Counted from the stretch's first letter, positions 1 to 7,732 are shown. The stretch: 27,930 nt of DNA from a virus (IMGVR_UViG_3300047319_000426:1-27930); one strand, 5' to 3'. Translations and numbers: made by a program. Notes: generated by a model not told the origin, from the sequence alone.

Positions 1-939
1 CCGCTCAACAAGGATTACACAATCGAGGAGACAGGCCATCAGGCGAAGCACAACGCAGGAGGGGGCGATACGATCGTGCTCGATACTCTCGGAGCTCCGA
101 CAGATATCACAACTCTGAATTCCAGCACATCAGCGCATGGACTTCTTCCGAAGCTCGATAACACCGCGACTCACTTCTTCGACGGGACCGGCTCATGGGA
201 TACGGTGAAGGATTCGGATCTTTCGTTGAGCAACATCACGACGAATGATGTATCGACATCGGCACACGGATTCACTCCGATACTTCCGAATGACGCTACG
301 AAATTTCTTGACGGAACCGGCGCATGGACGAATCCCGCCGCCGCCGCAGCAACGTGGTCCCTTGTCATAAATGAATCTGGTGCATCGCTTTCAAACTGGA
401 CTCAGACTGCAGGATCGTGGTCTGTTGTGTCTTCCGCATTCTTTGTCAACACAGGAGCCACGACATTTGCTTATTTGCGATATACGGCAAAAACTCCACA
501 CGCAATGTCCGTCATCCAGGCTGATGTCAAAATCGAGTCCACTGGTGGGTTCGGTGCGGATAATCGAGTTGGGTTCCGATTCAATTGGGATTCAACATCG
601 GGAGCCGGTTCCGGAAATTCTGCCGCCATATTTATGCGATGCACCGGCGCTTTGAATCCCTCCTCAACTGGAGGCATCTATTCTGAAGGTCCGTTCGGCG
701 TCACCGCTGGAGCACATCTTTCAAACAACTTCAATCTCGACCAGTACTATAATTTAAAGATTGTTCTGACTGGTAGGATGGCGGATATCTATATCGACGG
801 TACGTACATCACGTCCCGCACGGTGACGATAATTGCTACCACTCTTCCTGCAATCGAATCGGCTTATGTTGGTTGTATCGCTTACAATTGCAAGGCGGAT
901 TTCAAGAACTTCAAAATGTACAAGTTGACGCTACCCTAA
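1..939 (+). CDS. Tail fibre / receptor-binding protein, 3' part (5' end outside window)
   Basis: The reading frame is open from the first base, so the true start lies upstream; the GTG at 76 is only an internal candidate. The N-terminal visible part carries two copies of a 32-residue motif with the core STSAHG...P.L...AT.F.DGTG.W, which is typical of phage tail fibre and collar proteins. The remaining roughly 190 residues look like a single beta-sandwich of the concanavalin A/LamG type: many alternating beta-strands, FNWDST, then a late YNLKIVLTGRMADIYIDG segment that matches the 'ligand strand plus DIYIDG' pattern of such folds. A role in binding a host surface glycan is inferred from the family and position. 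The stop codon overlaps the terminase ATG as TAATG. It could also be an accessory tail spike subunit; no catalytic motif is visible. Confidence 0.8.
   Translation, partial: PLNKDYTIEETGHQAKHNAGGGDTIVLDTLGAPTDITTLNSSTSAHGLLPKLDNTATHFFDGTGSWDTVKDSDLSLSNITTNDVSTSAHGFTPILPNDATKFLDGTGAWTNPAAAAATWSLVINESGASLSNWTQTAGSWSVVSSAFFVNTGATTFAYLRYTAKTPHAMSVIQADVKIESTGGFGADNRVGFRFNWDSTSGAGSGNSAAIFMRCTGALNPSSTGGIYSEGPFGVTAGAHLSNNFNLDQYYNLKIVLTGRMADIYIDGTYITSRTVTIIATTLPAIESAYVGCIAYNCKADFKNFKMYKLTLP
106..330 (+). repeat. Two diverged 32-residue tail-fibre repeats (106-201 and 235-330)
   Basis: Both copies are 96 bases long, with starts 129 bases apart, and encode ITT...STSAHG..P.L...AT.F.DGTG.W. The copies differ at many codon positions while keeping the HG, P, DGTG and W residues, so they are conserved structural repeats, not a recent duplication. 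Such units are usual in trimeric fibre shafts. Confidence 0.75.
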
Positions 940-2483
940 TGCTAATAACTGATGCGTACTCCAATCGCGAATTGGAGCTGATGAATCTCATGGAGTGCGG
1001 AGCTTCGCTCTGGCTTCCGAATCCCGATAACGTGCCACAGGTCATGGCGTATTTGAGCGACGCGACCGTTGTAGGCTACGGTGGCGGCGCCGGAGGCGGC
1101 AAGACCGATCTCATGATCGGGAAGGCTCTCAACCAACACGAGAAGTCGATGATCGTTCGAAAGGAAGGAACGCAGATGACATCGATCGTCGATCGCATCG
1201 GCGACCTGCTCAAGACTCGCGACGGATACAACGGCCAATCGAACATCTGGCGATTGCCGAAGCGCGGACAGCAAATCGAATTCGGATCGCTGCCGAATCT
1301 TGGCGAGGAGACGAAGTACCAGGGACGTCCGCACGACTTCCTGGGCTACGACGAAGCGACGAACATCTTCAGCTCCCAGGTTCGATATCTCTCGACTTGG
1401 TTGCGATCGACGACACCGGGACAGCTCTGCGAAATGCTCCTGACCTTCAATCCGCCGACAACATCGGATGGTCGTTGGGTGCTCGACTACTTCGCTCCCT
1501 GGCTTCTCGCGAAGACCGCGCTGCCGGGAGACATTCGATACTTCATCACGATCTCGCAGCGCGATATCGAAGTGCCGAACCGACCGTGTGTCATCATCGG
1601 CGACGAGCCAGTGTTTGACTTCGATCCAAAAAATTTTAAGCTTACAGATATCCTGATACCACAATCAAGGACGTTCATCCCGGCGCGAGTCGGCGACAAC
1701 ACGTACCTCGGGAGAGAATACATGGCACAGCTTCAAGCTCTACCGGAGCCCCTGCGCTCCATGATGTTAGAAGGCGACTTCACAGCGGGTATGGAAGACA
1801 GTGAATGGCAAGTCATCCCGACCGCTTGGGTGAAGATCGCGATGGACCGTTGGAAGAAACCCGACAAGCTCGCATCAATGGACAGCATGGGCGTTGACGT
1901 TGCCCGTGGAGGCCACGACAACAGCATCATCTTCCGGAGACATGGGATGTGGTTCGACGAGCCTCTGGTGTACCCTGGAACGCAAACGCCGAACGGTCAC
2001 GTGCTCGCCGGTCTTATCGTCGCGCACATGCGCGATCAGGCGCCGGTCCACATCGACGTCGTTGGCGTCGGATCGAGCCCGTATGACTTCCTGAAGGTTG
2101 CCAAGTTCCAAGTCTCCGGCATCAGCGGAGGCGAGAAGTCGAACGAGAAGGACAAAGCGGGCATCCTCGGATTCTCGAATGTAAAGTCACAAGTTTGGTG
2201 GAGAGCCCGCGAAGCTTTCGATCCGGCGAACAACACCGGCATCTGCATTCCGCCCGATCCGCAGCTCCTGAAGGACTTGACAGCTTTGACTTGGAGGCCG
2301 GAGGGGAATAGAATAAGAGTCGAGTCGAGGAAGGAAATCATCAAGCGAATGGGCCGCTCTCCTGATTGGGGCAGCGCCTTTGTGTTGGCCCTGATGAAGA
2401 CTCCAAAGATGACGGAGTTCATGAAGAAACGCAGCGACGCCTCGGGCAACTACAACCCGATGGATGTTCTTGAGGAGTTATAG
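939..2483 (+). CDS. terL: Terminase large subunit (packaging ATPase and nuclease)
   Basis: This is the DNA-packaging motor: an N-terminal ATPase and a C-terminal RNase H-like nuclease. From the ATG at 939 it is 514 residues. The Walker A loop GGGAGGGKT is at residues 48-56 (Lys55), Walker B FLGYDEA has Asp138-Glu139, and a coupling motif LLTFNPPT follows. Nuclease acidic residues are visible at Asp320 (GVDVARGG), Asp373 (HIDVVGVG) and Asp476 (SPDWGSAF). All expected motifs are intact and the length is normal. The start at 939 overlaps the fibre stop (TAATG) and lacks a strong Shine-Dalgarno; an ATG at 981 preceded by GGAG is a possible alternative. No small terminase is seen in the window. 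The portal gene lies one gene downstream, as in many phages. Confidence 0.95.
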   Translation: MLITDAYSNRELELMNLMECGASLWLPNPDNVPQVMAYLSDATVVGYGGGAGGGKTDLMIGKALNQHEKSMIVRKEGTQMTSIVDRIGDLLKTRDGYNGQSNIWRLPKRGQQIEFGSLPNLGEETKYQGRPHDFLGYDEATNIFSSQVRYLSTWLRSTTPGQLCEMLLTFNPPTTSDGRWVLDYFAPWLLAKTALPGDIRYFITISQRDIEVPNRPCVIIGDEPVFDFDPKNFKLTDILIPQSRTFIPARVGDNTYLGREYMAQLQALPEPLRSMMLEGDFTAGMEDSEWQVIPTAWVKIAMDRWKKPDKLASMDSMGVDVARGGHDNSIIFRRHGMWFDEPLVYPGTQTPNGHVLAGLIVAHMRDQAPVHIDVVGVGSSPYDFLKVAKFQVSGISGGEKSNEKDKAGILGFSNVKSQVWWRAREAFDPANNTGICIPPDPQLLKDLTALTWRPEGNRIRVESRKEIIKRMGRSPDWGSAFVLALMKTPKMTEFMKKRSDASGNYNPMDVLEEL

Positions 2484-2485
2484 AA

Positions 2486-3025
2486 ATGGGTAACGGCGCA
2501 AACAACGCGAGAACGAAAACGGTACAGGCGAAATCCGAACAGGATCAAGCTGCAGCAATGGCTCTCCCGAATGCGAGCGCAGCGCAGCTTGCGTCGTTCA
2601 ATGCGAAAGACAAGTTCGAGTTGGTGAAGTTCGATAAGGGAACATCGGCGAAGGATTCTGGATTCACGTTCAAGCAGAATGGAGTGACCTTTGGTGCTGG
2701 AACTTTTGAGAGCCAGTACGACAAGGTGAGCCAATTCGATCCGAACAAAGCATACACAATCGGCGGGAAAGGTGACACGCCTACCGTGACTCAAGGCGGG
2801 CTCTCATTCTCCATTCCGAATCCAGTTGCGCTTACGAGTCCTGTGGACGCGGGAACGATTTCTCCTAACGCGAGTGAAGCGGCAAAGACCACGCTCTCAC
2901 GCGTGCCGCGCAATATCAAGACAGGAACGATCGACACCAACGCGTCAGCGCGTGCGGTCAGCGGATCGACATTCAACAAATCAAGAGCGGTCGCGATCAA
3001 GCGTCCGTTGCTCTCGGGGTATTAA
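2486..3025 (+). CDS. Hypothetical protein between terminase and portal
   Basis: I do not recognise this 179-residue protein. It begins three bases after the terminase stop with a good Shine-Dalgarno (AGGAG at 2473-2477, 8-base spacing). It is polar and low in cysteine, with an Ala/Gln/Ser-rich N-terminus, a middle part of short beta-like segments (FKQNGVTFGAGTFESQYDKV) and a Ser/Ala/Thr-rich C-terminus ending in basic residues (KSRAVAIKRPLL). No signal peptide or membrane segment is visible. Its place between terminase and portal suggests a head or packaging role, but that is inferred from position only. Confidence 0.8.
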   Translation: MGNGANNARTKTVQAKSEQDQAAAMALPNASAAQLASFNAKDKFELVKFDKGTSAKDSGFTFKQNGVTFGAGTFESQYDKVSQFDPNKAYTIGGKGDTPTVTQGGLSFSIPNPVALTSPVDAGTISPNASEAAKTTLSRVPRNIKTGTIDTNASARAVSGSTFNKSRAVAIKRPLLSGY

Positions 3026-4741
3026 ATGAAAGACTACAACTCAGAGTACCAATCAATCATTCAGAGATGGGGCGCCTTGCAGCGCGAACGCTCCAGTTGG
3101 ATGTCTCACTACCAGGAGCTGTCTCGTTACTTCCTTCCGCGAGTCGGAAAGTTTCTGACCAACGGAGCCTCGGGCTCCAGCCAGAACGGGATCAACGCAT
3201 CGACACCGAACGACGGCACGAAGAAGCATCAGCACATTCTCGACAACTCGCAGCTTCGCTCGGTTGACGTGGCGACCGCTGGCCTCGTCGCCGGTATGAC
3301 TTCGCCCGCTCGCCCGTGGTTCAGACTGCAGACGCCGGACGAGAAGTTGAATGAGAAGCACTCCGTCAAGAAATGGCTCAGTGATCTCGAACAACAGATG
3401 CGGAACATCTACGCGCATTCGAATACGTATCGATCCTATCGCCGGATCTACGAAGAGATCCTTGTGTTCGGGACCGGCGCCTCGATCAAGGTGCAGGACT
3501 ACAAGGACGTGGTTCGCCACTTCCCAATGACTGTTGGCGAGTACGCCATCAGCACAGACGATCGCGAAGTGGTGGACACTCTGTATCGTCAGTTCAGCAT
3601 GACTGCCGCGCAGCTCGTCGGTAAGTTCGGATTCAACAACTGCAGCAAGCGGACGCAGGATCTGTACACAAATAAAAACCTGAACGCCTGGATCGATGTG
3701 ATTCACGCGATCGAGCCGCGACGCGAACGTGATCCGCTCAAGATCGGCAACGACAACATGCCGTGGAAGAGTGTGTACGTCGAAGTCGGCAATGACAGCG
3801 AGAGGAACAAGAAGTTTCTGCGCGAGTCCGGCTTCAAGAATTTCCCTGCGCTCGTTCCACGCTGGAAGATCAACGGCCATGATTTTTACGGCGAGGCGCC
3901 AGCCATGCGTGCTCTCGGCGATGTGAAAGCATTGCAGCAAGAGCAGTATCGAAAGGCGCAAGCGATCGACTACCAGACGCAGCCACCGTTGCAGGTTCCT
4001 TCCTCACTCATGGAAGCCTTCGACAAATCGCCCGGAGGCGTGAACGTAGTTGACATGCTCGGCCAGGGAATCAAATCCGCATGGGATGTGAAATTGAATC
4101 TCCAGTACTTGCTGAACGACATCATGGACGTTCGGCAGCGAATTGCACAGGCAATGTTCGAGGACATGTTCTTGATGTTCACGACTTCACGCCGGGGAGT
4201 GCAACCGCCAACCGCCGAAGAGATCTCGGCGCAGCAAGAAGAGAAGTTGCTGATGATCGGGCCGGTCCTCGAAAACCTGCACGATGAAATGTTGACTCCG
4301 GATATCGAGTCCACGTTCCAATACATGATCGAAGCAAACATCGTGCCTCCGGCTCCTCCGGAAATGCACGGTCAACCTTTGATCGTGAAGTTCGTCAGCA
4401 CGCTCGCGCAAGCGCAGCGATTGATCGGACTCAACTCTCTTGATCGCATGATCGGCACAGTGATGAATCTGGCACAGATCAAACCGGACGCAGTTGACAA
4501 GCTCGACGGCGACGCGATCGTTGACTCGTACTCTGATGTGCTCGGTATCGATCCGGATCTCATCGTGGCGAACGATAAGGTCGCATTGATTCGCGCAGAT
4601 CGGGCGAAGAATCAGGAACGGCAAGCGCAGATGGCCGCAGCGCCGGAAGCCGCGAAGACAGCGAAGACACTCGGCGAAACAAATGTGCAGGGAGCGGGCG
4701 CCGCGCTCGGCGCTCTGCAGTCACTTGGAGGAACACCGTAA
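3026..4741 (+). CDS. Portal (head-tail connector) protein, T7 gp8-like
   Basis: A 571-residue protein with the hallmarks of the 'bacteriophage head to tail connecting protein' family: an N-terminal helical region (ELSRYFLPRVGKF), then LDNSQLRSVDVATAGLVAGM.TSPARPWFRL, and a C-terminal helical region rich in Ala and Gln. It would form the dodecameric ring at one capsid vertex through which DNA passes and to which the tail tubular proteins attach. Length is typical (T7 gp8 is about 536 residues). The ATG immediately follows the preceding TAA (TTAAATG), and only a weak GGGG is upstream, so translation is probably coupled. The stop overlaps the holin ATG (TAATG at 4739-4743). Confidence 0.95.
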   Translation: MKDYNSEYQSIIQRWGALQRERSSWMSHYQELSRYFLPRVGKFLTNGASGSSQNGINASTPNDGTKKHQHILDNSQLRSVDVATAGLVAGMTSPARPWFRLQTPDEKLNEKHSVKKWLSDLEQQMRNIYAHSNTYRSYRRIYEEILVFGTGASIKVQDYKDVVRHFPMTVGEYAISTDDREVVDTLYRQFSMTAAQLVGKFGFNNCSKRTQDLYTNKNLNAWIDVIHAIEPRRERDPLKIGNDNMPWKSVYVEVGNDSERNKKFLRESGFKNFPALVPRWKINGHDFYGEAPAMRALGDVKALQQEQYRKAQAIDYQTQPPLQVPSSLMEAFDKSPGGVNVVDMLGQGIKSAWDVKLNLQYLLNDIMDVRQRIAQAMFEDMFLMFTTSRRGVQPPTAEEISAQQEEKLLMIGPVLENLHDEMLTPDIESTFQYMIEANIVPPAPPEMHGQPLIVKFVSTLAQAQRLIGLNSLDRMIGTVMNLAQIKPDAVDKLDGDAIVDSYSDVLGIDPDLIVANDKVALIRADRAKNQERQAQMAAAPEAAKTAKTLGETNVQGAGAALGALQSLGGTP

Positions 4742-5187
4742 TGCCTGGAATTGTAGAGATCGTCAGCGGACTGCTCAAGCCAGCCGCAGACATTATTGAC
4801 GAATTGCACACGAGCGAAGACGAGAAGCTCGCCGCGAAGCAGAAGCTTCTCGTCGTTCAAACGCAGGGAGTATCCGCTGTCCTCGATTACGAGCGCAGCG
4901 TCGCCGCAGAGCAAGGGCAAACGATTCGTGAAGAGGCGAAGGGAGAATCGTGGATACAGCGCTCGTGGCGCCCACTTATCATGCTCATGTTCGGATCGAT
5001 CATCGGCTTCAACTATCTCGTTGTGCCGATCGCAGGAATGTTCAGCACGCGCATTGTTGTCTTGACATTGCCGCCCGATTTGTGGGATCTTCTCAAGCTA
5101 GGCATTGGGGGTTACATCGGTGGACGGACTGCAGAAAAGATTGTCCCGTCGATCATGGAGGCTTTCAAGACCAAAGAAAAAACGTAG
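4741..5187 (+). CDS. Holin, 3TM-type
   Basis: A 148-residue membrane protein that matches the 3TM holin family found in gene transfer agents and phages. It has a charged, helical N-terminal half (residues 20-68), the family signature SWIQRSWRPLIML at about 70-82, a long hydrophobic segment at 79-102, a short loop with PPD, and a second membrane segment at about 115-132 containing GIGGYIGGRTAEK. Holins form the membrane lesions that let endolysin reach the cell wall. A clear Shine-Dalgarno (GGAGG at 4727-4731) lies inside the end of the portal gene. The endolysin candidate follows directly, which supports the assignment. Confidence 0.88.
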   Translation: MPGIVEIVSGLLKPAADIIDELHTSEDEKLAAKQKLLVVQTQGVSAVLDYERSVAAEQGQTIREEAKGESWIQRSWRPLIMLMFGSIIGFNYLVVPIAGMFSTRIVVLTLPPDLWDLLKLGIGGYIGGRTAEKIVPSIMEAFKTKEKT

Positions 5188-5205
5188 ATCAACTGGAGGA
5201 TCAAT

Positions 5206-5580
5206 ATGTACATTTCTTCGATACACTTCCCATCACACGAATTCGATAGTCCTGACGCGCCAGGGAGCGGAAACAACATGAGCCAGGCTCTTGTTGACAT
5301 CCTCGACTCCATGCGCGAAGAGGACGGCAGACCGATGCGAATCACGTCCGGCTTCCGAACAGTTCCACACAACGCGCAGATCGGAGGCGTTCCAAACTCC
5401 GCGCATCTTCGCGGGCTCGCGGTAGACATCGCATGTCCCGACAGCGCGTATCGCTACAAGATCATCACAATGGCGCTCAAGCGAGGCGTCACGCGCTTCG
5501 AGATCGCGCCCGCGCATGTTCACATCGACATCGATCCGACACTGCCTAAGAACGTGATGGTGCATCTGGCGAAGTACTAA
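5206..5580 (+). CDS. Endolysin, peptidase M15 family
   Basis: A 124-residue zinc peptidase of the M15 (D-Ala-D-Ala carboxypeptidase/endopeptidase-like) type. The zinc motif SAHLRGLAVD is at residues 65-74 (His67, Asp74), and a second motif HVHIDID is near 104-110 (His106 the likely third ligand). ITSGFRT at 47-52 is the usual strand before the active site. There is no signal peptide, so export should depend on the preceding holin. It is compact, essentially one catalytic domain with no separate wall-binding domain. The Shine-Dalgarno GGAGGA (5195-5200) is five bases before the ATG. Cleavage of peptidoglycan cross-bridges is known for the family; the exact bond cannot be told here. Confidence 0.9.
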   Translation: MYISSIHFPSHEFDSPDAPGSGNNMSQALVDILDSMREEDGRPMRITSGFRTVPHNAQIGGVPNSAHLRGLAVDIACPDSAYRYKIITMALKRGVTRFEIAPAHVHIDIDPTLPKNVMVHLAKY

Positions 5581-5888
5581 TGACGAAAGAAGAACAATCA
5601 CAGCAAATCAAGAACGATCTGGCCTTCCTGATGTCCACAGTATCAGGGCGCCGGACCTTTGCCCGTATCCTCCGTCTCGGCGGGATGTGGCGGTCAAGCA
5701 TAACGGAGAAGCGCGAGGCTACAGATTTCAACGAAGGAATGCGAGCACTCGCGCTCGTGATCTACGGGGAACTTGAGAAGAACTGTTTCGACCAACTTTT
5801 AATTTTACTGAAGGAGACTCACAGAGATGTACAAATCATTGCTGAAGCGAATCGAAAATCTAAACCAGTTGACGGTGGATTCGAATGA
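5580..5888 (+). CDS. Bbp19-like phage protein
   Basis: A 102-residue protein resembling Bbp19 of Bordetella phage BPP-1 and its relatives. The family pattern is an N-terminal helix (DLAFLMSTVSGRRTFARIL), a short loop with GMWRSSIT, then F.EG.R.LAL.IYGEL and a helical tail. Members usually sit just upstream of the scaffold and capsid genes, as here. The function is not established; a small head-morphogenesis role is inferred from context. The ATG overlaps the endolysin stop (TAATG), and the 3' end overlaps the scaffold gene by 62 bases in another frame. Confidence 0.78.
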   Translation: MTKEEQSQQIKNDLAFLMSTVSGRRTFARILRLGGMWRSSITEKREATDFNEGMRALALVIYGELEKNCFDQLLILLKETHRDVQIIAEANRKSKPVDGGFE

Positions 5889-6603
5889 CGACACCACGCT
5901 GTTAGGCGGCGCGGAGAAGACACACGTCGTACCGGAGAAATACGAGTTCGCAAAAATCAAAACGAAAGACGACAAAGGCGTCGAGACGGAAGTCGAAGCG
6001 CCAGCGGAGATCGTGACGAAGGTCGCGGAATTCGCCAAGGCGAACAAGATGAGTCAGGCACAGGCCCAGGCGCTGTTCGATCGCGAACATGCGTTGCCGA
6101 AGCCAGCGACAATTCCGGAGAAGTACGAATTCGCCAAGGTCAAAGCGAAGGACGAAAAAGGCGTTGATGTCGAGACGGAAGTCGCAAAAGAGATTGCCGA
6201 TCCGATCGCGGCCTTCGCGAAGGAAAACAAACTCACGCAGGAACAGGCGCAGAAAATGCTCGACCACGAATTGAAATCACTTGAGCAAGCGACTGCGGAT
6301 TATCAGAAGATGTCTGACGATCAAGTGAAAACCTGGAGAGAGGAAGCGAAGAAAGATCCAGTCCTCGGCGCGGGCAACTTCGAAGAGAATCTTGGCACCG
6401 CAAAGAAAGCACTCGACACATTCTTCCCCGGCCTCGCGAAGAATGTCAATGACCACATGTTTCTCGATCACCCGATGATTCTGCGCGGCCTGTTCGATAT
6501 CGGGAAGAAGTTGTCTGCAGATGGGACCATCGTGACCGGCAAGGAAACCGAACAGACGACGGCGCCCGAAGGAAAGATGTACCCGACAATGGCGAAAAAA
6601 TAA
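5827..6603 (+). CDS. Capsid scaffolding protein with a duplicated unit
   Basis: A 258-residue, Lys/Glu/Ala/Gln-rich, mostly helical protein just upstream of the major capsid gene. The pattern PEKYEF...A..FAK.NK..Q.QAQ.L.D followed by TWREEAKKDPVLG...FEENL..AKKALD.FFP and HPMILRGLFDIGKKLSADG is that of phage scaffolds, which nucleate capsid assembly and then leave the shell. Residues 35-95 and 96-156 are two copies of one 61-residue unit, whereas the scaffolds I know carry one. The start is set by AAGGAG (5811-5816), 10 bases before the ATG, and makes a 62-base overlap with the preceding gene. No protease motif is seen. Confidence 0.88.
   Translation: MYKSLLKRIENLNQLTVDSNDDTTLLGGAEKTHVVPEKYEFAKIKTKDDKGVETEVEAPAEIVTKVAEFAKANKMSQAQAQALFDREHALPKPATIPEKYEFAKVKAKDEKGVDVETEVAKEIADPIAAFAKENKLTQEQAQKMLDHELKSLEQATADYQKMSDDQVKTWREEAKKDPVLGAGNFEENLGTAKKALDTFFPGLAKNVNDHMFLDHPMILRGLFDIGKKLSADGTIVTGKETEQTTAPEGKMYPTMAKK
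5929..6294 (+). repeat. In-frame tandem duplication of 61 codons (5929-6111, 6112-6294) in the scaffold gene
   Basis: Both units start with a PEKYEFAK.K.KD.KGV sequence and end with an FAK.NK..Q.QAQ.L.D.E helix. The peptide is well conserved while many third bases differ, so the duplication is not new and both copies have been kept under selection. Confidence 0.8.
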
Positions 6604-6614
6604 ACATTGTCGAT

Positions 6615-6644
6615 TTGACTTTGCGGTTCTCGTCGTTGGATACT
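6615..6644 (+). promoter_or_regulatory. Possible sigma70-type promoter ahead of the capsid gene
   Basis: TTGACT at 6615-6620 (5 of 6 matches to TTGACA) is followed after 18 bases by GATACT at 6639-6644 (4 of 6 matches to TATAAT). The predicted start, near 6651, lies within the loop of the 6621-6669 inverted repeat, so a transcript from here would lack the left arm of that hairpin. This is a by-eye match and could be chance. Confidence 0.35.
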
Positions 6645-6680
6645 TGTTATCAGGTGGCGAGAACCGCAACCGTAGTTTTT
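6621..6680 (+). terminator. Perfect 12-bp inverted repeat plus T-run upstream of the capsid gene
   Basis: TTGCGGTTCTCG (6621-6632) is the exact reverse complement of CGAGAACCGCAA (6658-6669), with a 25-base loop that contains a short inner GATA/TATC pairing. A TTTTT run is at 6676-6680, six bases after the stem. The long loop and the gap before the T-run make it a weak or partial terminator, an RNase processing site or an mRNA stabiliser rather than a full stop; the capsid gene downstream must still be expressed. Confidence 0.55.
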
Positions 6681-6721
6681 GAAAATTGGCAGCGAACCTG
6701 CCTGAAGGGAGAAAAAAAGAA

Positions 6722-7726
6722 ATGGCTGAACTTAGCACTGCGAATCCTACATTGCTGGACATCGCCAAAGCCACCGATCCAAACGGGGGCATTGCGACCG
6801 TCGTTGAAATGCTGCACCAGAAGAACGACATTCTGGATCACGCAACATGGCTGGAAGCGAACGATGGTTCCACGCATGTAACAACTGTCCGAACCGGACT
6901 TCCTCAACCGACATGGCGCAAGCTTTACGGTGGAGTGCAGCCCACGAAATCAACCCGCGCCCAGATCAAGGATGCAACCGGAAGTCTGTGGGCGTATGCC
7001 GAAGTCGATAAGGAACTGGCGGACAAGAGCGGCAACGCTGCAGCTTTCCGTTTGTCTGAAGACTCCGCGCACATCGAAGGCATGAACCAGGAATTTGCCC
7101 AGACGCTGTTCTACGGAAACGAAGGAACGGCTCCTGCAGAATTCACCGGCCTTGCTCCTCGATTCAATTCTCTGACTGGCTCGGCCAGCGGATACAACAT
7201 CATCGACGCAGCGGGCAACGACAGTGACCTGACTTCCATGTGGCTCATTGTTTGGGGACCGCAGACTGTGTTCAACATTTATCCCAAAGGCGCTCCGGGC
7301 GGATTGGAGATGAAGGATCACGGCGAAGTGACGATCGAAGATGCAGACGGCAGCAACGGTGGACGTATGCAAGCGTACCGCACTCACTACAAGTGGAGCT
7401 GCGGCCTTGTTGTGCGCGACTGGCGCTACGTTGTCCGCATCGCAAACATCGATATCAGTGCTCTGACAAAGGATGCCGCTTCCGGCGCCGACCTGTTGGA
7501 TCTGATGTCTCAGGCTTTGGAACTTCCGCCTGATTTGTCCTCGGGCCGCGCAGCGTTCTACTGCAGCCGCACGATTCGTTCGTTCCTGCGACGTCAGGCA
7601 CGCAAGGGCATTGCCAATTCCACGCTGGCTCTTGACAACATTGGTGGAAAGAAATTCGTCACGTACGACGACGTTCCAGTCGGTCGTTGCGACGCGATTT
7701 CGCACGCGGAAGATCGCGTAGTCTAA
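6722..7726 (+). CDS. Major capsid protein, Bbp17 / GP7-type
   Basis: A 334-residue protein resembling the major capsid proteins of BPP-1-like podoviruses. Characteristic parts are the N-terminal TLLDIAKATDPNG, the segment PTWRKLYGGVQPTKST, then YAEVDKELADKSGN, a P-domain-like beta region around 200-240 (HGEVTIEDADG...MQAYRTHYKWSCGL), and the C-terminal FVTYDDVPVGRCDAI. An HK97-like fold is expected. The start at 6722 is chosen over an in-frame upstream ATG at 6686 because of the strong AAGGGAG site 10 bases before it; the extra 12 residues (MAANLPEGRKKE) would only be translated Shine-Dalgarno sequence. It is flanked by hairpins on both sides, which fits a highly expressed gene. Confidence 0.93.
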   Translation: MAELSTANPTLLDIAKATDPNGGIATVVEMLHQKNDILDHATWLEANDGSTHVTTVRTGLPQPTWRKLYGGVQPTKSTRAQIKDATGSLWAYAEVDKELADKSGNAAAFRLSEDSAHIEGMNQEFAQTLFYGNEGTAPAEFTGLAPRFNSLTGSASGYNIIDAAGNDSDLTSMWLIVWGPQTVFNIYPKGAPGGLEMKDHGEVTIEDADGSNGGRMQAYRTHYKWSCGLVVRDWRYVVRIANIDISALTKDAASGADLLDLMSQALELPPDLSSGRAAFYCSRTIRSFLRRQARKGIANSTLALDNIGGKKFVTYDDVPVGRCDAISHAEDRVV

Positions 7727-7732
7727 CTGGTT

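Larger units (their letters stand above)
6604..6721 (+). other. Untranslated gap between scaffold and capsid genes (118 bases)
   Basis: This is the largest noncoding stretch in the window. It holds a perfect 12-base inverted repeat with a following T-run, a promoter-like pair of hexamers, and the strong Shine-Dalgarno of the capsid gene (AAGGGAG at 6705-6711). No small gene is seen in it. Confidence 0.7.

Noticed and set aside
942-1664. 240-codon antisense frame within the terminase gene
   Set aside because: It mirrors terminase codons that contain all conserved ATPase motifs; the antisense product has no recognisable features.
3053-3961. 302-codon antisense frame within the portal gene
   Set aside because: The portal protein is well recognised on the other strand; the antisense translation shows no domain and typical shadow composition.
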